64,000 nucleotides of DNA from Pyxicephalus adspersus (Eukaryota > Chordata > Amphibia > Anura > Pyxicephalidae), in contig NC_092862.1 of NCBI RefSeq assembly GCF_032062135.1, positions 68,275,371 to 68,339,370 of the forward strand, in the 5' to 3' direction. Below are positions 26,201-32,040 of this stretch, in pieces (the stretch's first letter is position 1; every line of letters starts with the position of its first letter). The position numbers and the translations under genes are program-made. The notes below the pieces were generated by a model that saw nothing but the letters and a program-made list of their open reading frames with translations, searched no databases and was not told where the DNA came from.

Positions 26201-26985
26201 TCAGACACAAAGTAATGGTGTGTTTGTTGGCTATGTTTGAGAAAAGTAAAAAATAGTAAAGTAGGAAAGAACTTTTAGCATTGCCAATAAGTTTGATACA
26301 TAGCTATCTTTTAAATGTCAGGAGGTTTTCAATTGTATTTTTGCAAGACCCTCAAGGAGTATTGCGTATCCCTTTCTCATTTTCTCTTCTTATTGCCGCT
26401 TAAAAGGATTTAAGAGCTCACTTAAAACAGATGGAGGTAATTAGGTTAATTGGAGTTTTTTTTTTTTTTTTCTTTCAGCATTCAGCAGGCTGAGATGCAA
26501 GCTGCTATGGACGCCTTGGAGAAATGTAAGATTATTTTTGTCTTTTGTGTGTTTCCTTAACTGCAGTTAAAGCCTTGCAGTGCTCATTTGTAACATTGAC
26601 TTTGGCAGGATCTTTGTTTAGCATGACCAAATAAGAAGTGCTTCCACAAGTATGCTTTTAAAATCTTTATCACTGATAGCCGCACTGTGCAGTCAAATTA
26701 GATTTTCTATTACAACTCTTATTATATATTTAAAGGCACATCTGTATTTGGAAATGTTCGACTGAATACCATTGCAAGATCTGCTATAGCTGTTGTTTGG
26801 CATGCCAGACAAACCACACTTACAGCAGGCACAGCATAGGTGATGTCATTGTTTTCCTTTCCCCAGATAACTTCCCCCAGATGGCTCATCAGAAGCGTTT
26901 TATCGAACGGAAGTACCGGCAGGAATTGAAAGAAATGAGGTTGGAGAAGGAGCAACAAGAGAACACGGAAGACGTGAGAAAATAA
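1282..26985 (+). CDS. DROSHA: DROSHA, C-terminal part, eight exons joined (ribonuclease 3, Microprocessor)
   Basis: Drosha is the nuclear RNase III that, with DGCR8, cuts primary microRNA transcripts into pre-miRNA hairpins. The join is 1282-1439, 5723-5828, 11107-11248, 15541-15623, 17209-17312, 22826-22918, 26479-26525 and 26867-26985. It gives 852 coding bases (283 codons plus TAA) with every split codon restored across the junctions. The product matches the end of vertebrate Drosha as I remember it: RNase IIIb with the signature HNQRMEFLGDS and the catalytic-glutamate motif TLADLLES, then a dsRNA-binding domain with QAEMQAAMDALEKY, then a charged tail ending TEDVRK. The family protein is about 1,370 residues, so roughly the last fifth is present. 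All introns are GT-AG. The gene looks intact here, with no stops or frameshifts. The identification is near certain. Confidence 0.98.
3086..4131 (+). mobile_element. Internally deleted Tc1-like transposon with long terminal inverted repeats
   Basis: The element is bounded by TA on both sides (3084-3085 and 4132-4133), the Tc1/mariner target. Its ends, CAATTAGATCCATAAATATT on the left and the reverse complement of ATATTTATGGACCTAACTG on the right, are inverted copies. The inverted repeat continues inward for about 220 bases (3086 to about 3315, and about 3905 to 4131). At 1,046 bases it is shorter than a full Tc1 element (about 1.6 kb), because the catalytic part of the transposase gene is missing. 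It lies in the sense orientation of DROSHA. Confidence 0.9.
3433..3877 (+). pseudogene. Tc1-like transposase remnant lacking the catalytic core
   Basis: The reading frame shows the N-terminal DNA-binding part of a Tc1 transposase: EFATILGVAKSTVWYIM as the first helix-turn-helix, then SNAKRPGCPRKTT as the GRPR-like linker, then NPFTTANQVNNTLQEIGVSI and STIKRRLHE as the second helix-turn-helix. It then jumps to the C-terminal end LVMSMSSRLQAVIASKGFST. The DDE catalytic segment between these parts is deleted. There is an in-frame TGA after KKQST. It cannot encode an active transposase. Confidence 0.88.
4751..4973. repeat. Palindromic MITE, family ending GGGCTGATTTATTAAAG
   Basis: The two halves are inverted copies over about 85 bases. 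The left arm reads GATTAAAGCTCTCCAAGGCT, and the right end read backwards has ATTAAAGATCTCCAAGGCT. Both arms then continue with a GAGAGGATACACTTT-like stretch and CCAGCAAACCTGGAATGGAT. Related copies are at 52012-52156 and 60203-60410. No coding content is present. The transposon superfamily is not determined. Confidence 0.75.
5723..5828 (+). CDS. DROSHA: DROSHA exon (RNase III signature motif)
   Basis: The exon completes the split Leu codon and encodes GHNQRMEFLGDSIMQLVATE and then YLFIHFPGHHEGHLT. It contains the RNase III signature with the acidic residues (Glu and Asp in MEFLGDS) that bind the catalytic metal ions. It ends in phase 0 before GTGAGA. Confidence 0.97.
6915..7336. repeat. PIF/Harbinger-type MITE (AGCTGCGTACACAC ends)
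   Basis: Inverted ends AGCTGCGTACACACTTCCAA and, on the right read backwards, AGCTACGTACACACTTCCAA enclose 422 bases. The flanking triplets are TAA and TTA, close to the 3-bp TWA target of Harbinger elements. The interior is CpG-rich and full of short inverted ATCGTTC/GAACGAT motifs. Copies with the same ends are at 16139-16469, 44518-44732 and 57517. Confidence 0.75.
8165..8206. repeat. (AT)n microsatellite
   Basis: About 42 bases of uninterrupted AT dinucleotide inside a DROSHA intron. Confidence 0.95.
9033..9070 (+). ncRNA. Hammerhead-ribozyme-like motif in a DROSHA intron (probably decayed)
   Basis: Read on the DROSHA sense strand, CTGAAGA (9037-9043) matches the hammerhead CUGANGA box. 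One extra A follows, then a 5-bp stem (GCGGA, TTTTT loop, TCCGC, 9045-9059), then GAAAC (9060-9064), and then ACGTT, where GTT fits the NUH cleavage triplet. Stem III would be only two base pairs, as in the small hammerhead variants described for Penelope-like retroelements. I see no good stem I, and the extra A after the box is unfavourable, so activity is doubtful. Confidence 0.35.
9892..10455. repeat. MITE with TACCATATTTTT / ATAAGACGC ends
   Basis: The left end TACCATATTTTTAAGACCAT and the right end read backwards, TACAGTATTTTTCAGACTAT, are inverted copies, each leading into a RAGACGCA-like segment. The element is 564 bases. A 15-bp tandem repeat sits near its left end. The same family recurs at 31225-31876. 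Confidence 0.75.
9925..9990. repeat. 15-bp tandem repeat, about 4.4 copies
   Basis: The unit ATTGCACGGTGGAAC is repeated head to tail four times without change, plus a partial copy. It lies inside the MITE at 9892-10455. Identical units suggest recent expansion. Confidence 0.95.
11107..11248 (+). CDS. DROSHA: DROSHA exon (RNase IIIb core, catalytic Glu)
   Basis: The exon follows CATCTTGCAG and encodes LLRSSLVNNRTQAKVAEELG, then MQEFAITNDKTKRP and RTKTLADLLE. The Glu of ADLLE (codon 11245-11247) corresponds to human E1222, whose change to Gln is known to abolish RNase IIIb cleavage. The exon ends with one base of the next Ser codon before GTAAGT. Confidence 0.97.
11249..15540 (+). other. DROSHA: DROSHA intron (4.3 kb)
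   Basis: This intron is AT-rich with many TA-rich runs (for example near 11,550 and 12,360). The only element I can name is the short hAT MITE at 14246-14400. The rest shows no recognisable repeat or exon. Confidence 0.85.
14246..14400. mobile_element. Short hAT MITE (155 bp)
   Basis: The left end CAGGAGTGTTGAAAGC and the right end GACACCCCTG form the CAGGGGTGTC-type inverted termini of a hAT family, with GGCCAAGAT following the left end. The flanking octamers TTTTAGAG and CCTTAGAG agree at six of eight positions, consistent with an old 8-bp hAT target duplication. It is related to the longer copy at 46111-46485. Confidence 0.75.
15541..15623 (+). CDS. DROSHA: DROSHA exon (end of RNase IIIb domain)
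   Basis: The exon follows TTACCTGTAG, completes the split Ser codon, and encodes FIAALYIDKDLEYVHTFMNV and then CFFPRLK. It is the last helical part of RIIIDb. It ends in phase 0 before GTAAAT. Confidence 0.97.
15624..17208 (+). other. DROSHA: DROSHA intron (1.6 kb)
   Basis: This intron contains the Harbinger-type MITE at 16139-16469. Nothing else is recognised. Confidence 0.85.
16139..16469. repeat. PIF/Harbinger-type MITE with TTA target duplication
   Basis: The ends AGCTGCGTACACAC and GTGTGTACGTAGCT are inverted copies. The flanking triplet TTA is identical on both sides (16136-16138 and 16470-16472), the 3-bp target duplication expected of PIF/Harbinger elements. The 331-bp interior is CpG-rich and palindromic, with motifs such as ATCCTTTCC and ATTATCGGGCGAT. 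Confidence 0.8.
17209..17312 (+). CDS. DROSHA: DROSHA exon (linker and start of dsRNA-binding domain)
   Basis: The exon follows GTGTACAG and encodes EFILNQDWNDPKSQLQQCCL and then TLRTEGKEPDIPLYK. The PKSQLQQCCLTL helix is the first alpha-helix of the dsRBD. It ends with two bases of the Lys codon before GTAAGA. Confidence 0.97.
18974..20080 (-). pseudogene. Decayed ORF of an unclassified transposon, N-terminal zinc finger
   Basis: Read on the minus strand, the frame starts MSGSAVSRRKCLNN and shows a run of paired cysteines (FCYICG, HKVCKQCVEG, DCYFC) like a treble-clef or ZAD-type zinc finger. An acidic stretch follows (DELGDNNDEEFEIEEN). The C-terminal region includes KVHFLHSHLS, ENLGAVSDEKGEQFH and MVADYCWS. 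I recall near-identical architecture as a recurrent uncharacterised, probably transposon-encoded, protein in many animals, but cannot name the superfamily. The frame carries one frameshift near 19,830 and three stops (near 19,528, 19,461 and 19,422). The sequence just before the ATG, TTCCTTCCTTTCAG, looks like a splice acceptor. No inverted ends were found. Confidence 0.6.
20300..20375. repeat. L2-like retrotransposon tail with (ATT)n
   Basis: An (ATT)n run is followed by AACAGGATTTATATAGCGCC and ATATTACGCAGC. This is a 3'-tail sequence that recurs at 54176-54487 and 54556-54645 in this window. Confidence 0.6.
21407..21932. repeat. MITE with TAAAG...CTAAACTC ends
   Basis: The left end TAAAGAGAAACTAAACTC and the right end read backwards, TAAAGCGTACCTAAACTC, are inverted copies 526 bases apart. 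The interior is GC-rich. It holds three copies of a 19-bp unit (21743-21790, core AAGGGTGCAGCAATTTAA). It also holds an inverted repeat in which GAATGAATGGGAG (from 21819) pairs with CTCCCATTCATTC (to 21892). Confidence 0.65.
22826..22918 (+). CDS. DROSHA: DROSHA exon (dsRBD beta strands)
   Basis: The exon follows TTGTTCAG and encodes TLQTVGPSHARTYTVAVYFK and then GERIGCGKGP. These are the three beta strands of the dsRNA-binding domain, with the conserved GPSHAR loop. It ends with two bases of a Ser codon before GTAATT. Confidence 0.97.
22919..26478 (+). other. DROSHA: DROSHA intron (3.6 kb)
   Basis: An L1-like 3' end in antisense orientation occupies 23785-24390. G-rich and A-rich runs near 23,880-23,985 belong to its 3'UTR. 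The part from 24,400 to 26,478 is AT-rich with no recognisable element. The acceptor follows a run of about 18 T. Confidence 0.85.
23785..24390 (-). mobile_element. 5'-truncated L1-like retrotransposon, ORF2 C-terminus and 3' tail
   Basis: On the minus strand, frames contain KKLQAAKSCIPGLWKKTDPP, TVKPWVHKV and EKFLCTWAPWIAFQESDEY. This pattern (Trp-Lys before a Pro-Pro run, then W..W near the end) is typical of the extreme C-terminus of L1-clade ORF2. The 3' tail ends in an A-rich stretch near 23,790. Frameshifts are present, so this is a dead fragment. Confidence 0.65.
26479..26525 (+). CDS. DROSHA: DROSHA exon (dsRBD second helix)
   Basis: This 47-base exon encodes SIQQAEMQAAMDALEK, the C-terminal helix of the dsRBD. 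It begins after TCTTTCAG and ends with one base of the Tyr codon before GTAAGA. From memory, the human protein has Gly where this has Gln (AEMGAAM versus AEMQAAM). Confidence 0.97.
26526..26866 (+). other. DROSHA: Last DROSHA intron (341 bp)
   Basis: A short GTAAGA to CCCCAG intron with nothing recognisable inside. Confidence 0.9.
26867..26985 (+). CDS. DROSHA: DROSHA terminal coding exon
   Basis: The exon completes the Tyr codon and encodes NFPQMAHQKRFIERKYRQEL followed by KEMRLEKEQQENTEDVRK and TAA (26983-26985). This is the basic and acidic tail after the dsRBD. Compared with the human tail as I remember it, it is a few residues shorter and ends VRK instead of IKK. Confidence 0.97.
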
Positions 26986-27262
26986 AGCCTGCCATTCTTA
27001 CAGGATACATTCAAACTCACTGGGGGCAGCTGCCATACAACATCCTTCTGCCTGTTTGTAAATGTTTACAGATAACTCATGCTGCGTCCAGTTACACAAG
27101 AGAGATTTATGGACTCATCGTTTTTTAGTTTTGTTCTACCTTCAGCATTTTTTTTTTTTTATTTGTTGATATTTTAGTATTTAATTTTTTCTTATATTGC
27201 TGTTCTTTTTTTGTGTGTGTACTTTACTTTTACAAATTTTATTAAAATATCAAAAATCAAAG
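26986..27262 (+). other. DROSHA: DROSHA 3'UTR (proximal)
   Basis: A short, T-rich 3'UTR runs from the TAA to the likely cleavage region after the ATTAAA at 27241. The exact cleavage site is not visible from sequence alone. Longer isoforms using downstream signals cannot be excluded. Confidence 0.65.
27241..27246 (+). terminator. DROSHA: Polyadenylation signal ATTAAA
   Basis: ATTAAA lies about 255 bases after the DROSHA stop codon. A T/G-rich stretch follows (TTGAGTTTTTATTAT, about 27,275-27,290), a suitable downstream element. It is the best candidate for the gene's end. Confidence 0.65.
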
Positions 27263-27753
27263 CATGAAAGCATTATTGAGTTTTTATTATAAAAGGATAA
27301 TCTTGTAGGTAGTCATCTTTGGTACCATGTTTAATAATTGATTCCATGCAACAAAGGTAATCGGGGTTCTAGATCAAGTTATTCTAGAAAACACTCCTAA
27401 AACCTACAGTTTATCCAAATGAAAGAGGAAAATCTTCCTGAGTTCGTCTAGATTATTGTTCTTCAAATGTATTTCTTATGGACATTTGTAGCTGTTAACT
27501 TTTGTGTATTTAAAACTTATTCAACAATTTAGAAAATGAAAAAACAAGTGGTCTGATACCAGATTATGGCCAGGCTTCTTGTTGGCAAAACATCATCATT
27601 TGCTGGAAATAGTCAATCAATAATCAATGCCTTTCTCAGGATTCTTCATCAGTATAGGTACTTTTTTTTTCTGGTCAATACAAATGTCCAGACCCAGGCC
27701 TGATTTCATCCCTGACCTGGGTGGTCTTGAGGTGGGGGGATAACTTTCAAGAA
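27263..27753. other. Intergenic sequence after DROSHA
   Basis: AT-rich sequence with nothing recognised, ending at the foldback element. Confidence 0.7.
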
Positions 27754-27989
27754 AATAATTCAAATTCATGTAAAAAGAGTAGGGGAAAAAACAGGCTTTT
27801 AGTAGGCAGGAATGATAAATAAAAATTGCTTTAATGTAATTATTTCAAAGCCTTATACTAACATAAACCTACTGTGCTAAAGGTGTTCAATAAAGTGAAA
27901 TAATCATATAAATGTGATACAATTGCTGATATAATACGGTGTTTACAATTTCACATGGAGTGGTGTTGTACTATATAGAGATCTCAATG

Positions 27990-28026
27990 TTCCGACACGT
28001 TTCGCCTTGAGGTTTCTTCAGGGGAT
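27990..28026 (-). ncRNA. Hammerhead-ribozyme-like motif, left arm of foldback
   Basis: On the minus strand, CTGAAGA is followed by AACCTCAAGGC (a short imperfect stem II), then GAAACGTGTC, which gives a GUC cleavage triplet with a 2-bp stem III. Only two base pairs of stem I (CC with GG) are evident, so it is probably inactive. Confidence 0.3.
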
Positions 28027-28507
28027 GTTTAAGATCAGAATACTGTAGGTAGTAATGACAAAAGGAAGCCAAAATACAGTCTATAAACATCACTAAATGT
28101 AAACAAGGATATAATTGATACATAAGAAAATGTTTTAACTTGGGTATAACAATCATGATGACTGGAATAAGAAAAGGACAAGGATAAATATCTATATTAG
28201 GGCATCCCAATGGTGTTAACTACAAATCTCTACCAATAATGATACATATGATGGTTAGTTATAAGGCCTACTCTGTGGGTATAAAATTAGGTGATATAAC
28301 GTGAGGTACGTTACTTACAGATGGATTGTATCGTTGTAAGAAAGAGCATATTATTGTATGACGATCAAGTGGTGGGGTCTACAACGTTGTTTATTTATTA
28401 TTTGATTTTTTAATATCATGCACAAATAGTGTATAGAAGAAAAAGCTGTTGCTGCTTAAAGAAAAAAAGGGATAAAAATGAACTTAGTAAGGGCAAAATC
28501 CAGTTCA

Positions 28508-28582
<75 letters not shown>
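28508..28582. repeat. (TA)n microsatellite, left arm
   Basis: About 75 bases of nearly pure TA in the left arm of the foldback. A shorter TA run occupies the matching position in the right arm (about 29515-29554). Confidence 0.95.
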
Positions 28583-28584
<2 letters not shown>

Positions 28585-29511
28585 GGTATATATATGTGTG
28601 TCGACATATTATTCTATGGTTGATCAAACACTTACATTGAAAAGTAGGTAGGTGGGGAAAAAGGTTTGAGAGCCTTTAAGTTGATAGTTTGGTCCTATAA
28701 TACTATCTAGAGAAAGATTATTGTTTATAAAATCAGTGTATCCATTATTATAATATATGTTGTTATTAGACTACAGCGAATTAGGTTTTAAATTTAAATA
28801 AACATACTTTTTATTTTTGTTTGAGGAGTGCTCGGTGTCATGTGGAGGCGTGCACGAATGCTTCGTAAACTGTGAGGGAATTTTATAATTAGTGTGAATC
28901 TGAGGTAGATGTATTAAGAATAAATAAAGTGGATGTTCGAACTTAAATCACTGGTTGATGTGTGATAACTACTGCCAAGATTCCTGGAGTGTTGAATTGT
29001 AAATAATGAATATGGAGCTATCCACATACAGCTACTAGGGGGGAAGATGGTATTTGTACGTTATGTATATTTATTAATGTTGTTATATAAAGTTGCTTAG
29101 GGTAGGATTCAACTCACTTGTTCAATCGTTGGTGTATAGTGGGTTCTTAAACCTCCACACTGCATCACAGGGAGAGAGAATAAGAAGAGGGTATACTAAC
29201 TGTTAGCTAGCTTAGACACCACTCGTGCGCGAGATTTAGAAGAATGGTGTGAGAGAGAAGAATGGAAACTTCCACCCTTAGTAGGTAACAGCCGCACATG
29301 CGTAATGTGTAGTCCGGGTGGAAGGGGATAAGCAGAGTCCCTTATTATTGGTAAATATACCAAGCCCACACGTGGGAGGTATGATTTCTTGAGCTTGGTG
29401 CCTCAGCTTAGCAGGCATCGCTCAAACTATCCATTTATGGACTCTCATACCCTTTTCCCTACCTACATACTTTTCATAGGAAGTGTTTGATCAACCATAG
29501 AATAATATGTA

Positions 29512-29514
<3 letters not shown>

Positions 29515-29554
<40 letters not shown>
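29515..29554. repeat. (TA)n microsatellite, right arm
   Basis: About 40 bases of TA, the counterpart of the longer run at 28508-28582. The length difference shows separate evolution of the two arms. Confidence 0.95.
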
Positions 29555-29556
<2 letters not shown>

Positions 29557-29844
29557 AACTGGATTTTGCCCTTACTAAGTTCATTTTTTATCCCTTTTTT
29601 TGTTTAAGCAGCTACACCTTATATGTATCATTATTGGTAGAGATCTGTAGTTAACACCATTGGGATGCCCTGATATAGATATTTCTATATGTCCTTTACT
29701 TACTCCAGTCATCATGATTGTTTTACATAAGTTAAAACATTTTCTTATGTATCAATTATATCCTTAGTTACATTTAGTGATGTTTAACTTTTGTATTTTG
29801 ACTTCCTTTTGTCATTACTACTTACAGTATTCTGATCTCAAACA

Positions 29845-29880
29845 TCCCCTGATGAAACCTCGAGGCGAAACACGTTGGGA
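29845..29880 (+). ncRNA. Hammerhead-ribozyme-like motif, right arm of foldback
   Basis: This is the best of the three hammerhead-like motifs. CTGATGA (29849-29855) is followed by AACCTCGAGGC (short stem II CCT/AGG), GAAAC (29867-29871) and ACGTT, with GUU as cleavage triplet. The bases TCCC just before the box pair with GGGA just after the triplet, giving a 4-bp stem I. Stem III is only two base pairs, as in small hammerheads that work as dimers. Confidence 0.4.
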
Positions 29881-31224
29881 CATTGATATATCTATGTAGT
29901 ACAAATACCCATGTGAGATTGTAAACAAAGTATTATATCAGCAATTGTATCACATTTTTATGATTAACTTTATTGAACACATTTATGACATACACAGTAT
30001 GTCTATGTTAGTAATAGGGCTACAAAATAATTACATTAAAACAATTTTTATTAATCACTCCTGCCTACTAAAAGCCTGTCTTTTCCCCTAAATTTGAATT
30101 ATTAGAAACCAGGCTAGGCAAAAAAAAATACATATCCACATGTACCTGAAGATCCCTCCTGTAAAACAATCTTTCCTATAATAACGTTTATGAAATTCAT
30201 AGGAATGGAAATATCTTTTCAGGAAAACATCTTTGTATTTTCTTTCTGTTTGAGGGTCATGGACACCTGCATTTATTTTGGTTTGCCTTTTTCCATCCAT
30301 TCAATTAGGTAGTATATATTTCTTTGGAACCTAAAATTAATACATTTCCTTTTAATTTTTGTATTTCATTTTTTTAATCATTGAAACAAAAAAAAAATAC
30401 AATGAGTACAACATTTCCAGCAAGGAATCACAAAACATAAATAAAATACTTATACAATGCTGTCAATAGTAAGCAACTAAAAACGCCAACAAGAATACGA
30501 GGTACAGGGGGACATAGAGGGACCAAAGAGGCAAGGAAAGGAATGAGTGGAAGGAGTTGGCAGGCTCCAGATTGGGAAAATCTGTGAAGGTTAAAATTTA
30601 CCCCAAGCTTCCCAGGTGTTTTTGAAAGCCCCTGGATTATTATTGTATGGGTACGCTTGTTCATCATGATCTAGTTGATGGCTGATTGCCGTGCTTTAGC
30701 TAGGGACACTCTGGCTGCTAAAAAGATGTACAAATATAACCATAATGTATGTTTAGGAATCCTAATTTCAGGCTTGCTAAACAAGGCTGCGAGGGAGCTT
30801 AGCAGTATTTGAGTGTCCAAATCTGAGGACATGAGTGCAAAGATTTCTTTCTAGTATTAAAATTTGGGACATGACCACCATATATGTTCCACTGTGTTCA
30901 GTTGTGCCACAGCCTTGGACACATAATAGTGAAATTGATATATTACCATGAGTAAGTCTGGTGGGGACCAAATACCATTGCAGCAGAGTTTTATAATTTG
31001 CTTCTACCATGGCTGTGTTAATAGAGATTTTATCTAATTTCTGGGCTGTCTTTTGCCAGTCTTTAAGTTCCCATGATAAGGCCAGATCCTGTTTCCAGGC
31101 TAACAAATACAGGTGCTTTGTTGTAGGAGTGGAAATTATTATGTAGATGATAGAAAGAAGAAGCCCTTAACTTGTGTAATAGATTTAGTGGAATTTTTAT
31201 AATTTTTAATATTGTTTGTATATG

Positions 31225-31876
31225 TACCATATTTTTCGCCGTATAAGACGCTCCGGAATATAAGACGCACCCAATTTTAAAGGGGGAAAATCTAGAAAAA
31301 AAAGATTCTGAAAGATTATTCCCCTTCTGATCACTCATGTGCCATTCATANNNNNNNNNNNNNNNNNNNNNNNNNNNNNNNNNNNNNNNNNNNNNNNNNN
31401 NNNNNNNNNNNNNNNNNNNNNNNNNNNNNNNNNNNNNNNNNNNNNNNNNNNNNNNNNNNNNNNNNNNNNNNNNNNNNNNNNNNNNNNNNNNNNNNNNNNN
31501 NNNNNNNNNNNNNNNNNNNNNNNNNNNNNNNNNNNNNNNNNNNNNNNNNNNNNNNNNNNNNNNNNNNNNNNNNNNNNNNNNNNNNNNNNNNNNNNNNNCC
31601 TTTTTTTCCACTGTACGGCAGTTAGGGCAGGGATCAGCAGGGGGCGCTGTGCCAGCTTCTTTCGCTCTGCACTGCAGCCAGGAGGAGACACGCTGCAGCC
31701 AGCGAGGAGAGGAGACACAAGCTGCAGCCAGCGAGGAGAGGAGACACACGCAGTATCGGGTGAGTATCCTATTTTAATTATTTTATAACACGGTATTTGT
31801 CGTATAAGAGGCACCAACTTTTCCCCCCCAGTTTTGGGGAAGAAAAAGTGGGTCTTATACGGCAAAAAGTACGGTA
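31225..31876. repeat. MITE with TACCATATTTTTCGCCGTAT ends, containing an assembly gap
   Basis: The left end TACCATATTTTTCGCCGTAT and the right end TTATACGGCAAAAAGTACGG-TA are inverted copies that continue into ATAAGACGC-type sequence. The same family is at 9892-10455. The right part contains a smaller palindrome (about 31,779-31,876). The tandem CAGCCAGCGAGGAGAGGAG motif lies near 31,695-31,742. Confidence 0.75.
31351..31598. other. Assembly gap (248 N)
   Basis: A run of undetermined bases inside a palindromic MITE. Apparent open frames across it are meaningless. Confidence 0.99.
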
Positions 31877-32040
31877 TGTATACAATATATAGCTGGCCAG
31901 AGGTAATGTTCATATTAGGGATGGGATCTTATTAATATTTTTGTATAAGAACAAGATAATGTTTTTCCTTTATAGGAAAAGAATCTTTGTTTAAAGCTGC
32001 AAATAGGCTTCAAATGGTGGTAGGTCCATAATCTACCAAG

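Larger units (their letters stand above)
27754..30103. mobile_element. 2.35-kb foldback element with long inverted arms
   Basis: The left arm (27754 to about 28697) and right arm (about 29415-30103) are inverted copies with many long matches, for example TTGATCAACCATAGAATAAT on the right against its complement on the left. The left arm keeps about 190 bases (around 28,253-28,445) that are missing from the right. AGAA flanks both outer ends (27750-27753 and 30104-30107), a possible 4-bp target duplication. Each arm holds a TA microsatellite at the same relative place and a hammerhead-like motif. The 0.7-kb loop has no long ORF. The class is unknown; a Penelope-related origin is possible because of the hammerhead-like motifs. 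Confidence 0.75.
30370..32040 (-). mobile_element. L1-like retrotransposon, ORF2 C-terminal part, interrupted by a MITE
   Basis: Minus-strand frames read SINTAMVEANYKTLLQWYL and then VPTRL, followed by a cysteine-containing segment (CVQGCG..EH..) and LAARVSLAKARQSAINLDHD. This is the pattern of the C-terminal domain of L1-clade ORF2 (NYK.L.RWYLTP, then a zinc-knuckle-like C..GC...H). The tail ends in an A-rich stretch near 30,385. Upstream ORF2 sequence seems to resume at about 31,880-32,040 beyond the inserted MITE. Stops and frameshifts show it is dead. Confidence 0.65.

Noticed and set aside
28416..28623. Open frames of repeated Ile-Tyr on both strands
   Set aside because: They are only the translation of the (TA)n microsatellite.
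31063..31913. Long open frames across the undetermined bases
   Set aside because: The frames stay open only because the gap has no stop codons. The flanking parts belong to an L1 relic and a MITE.
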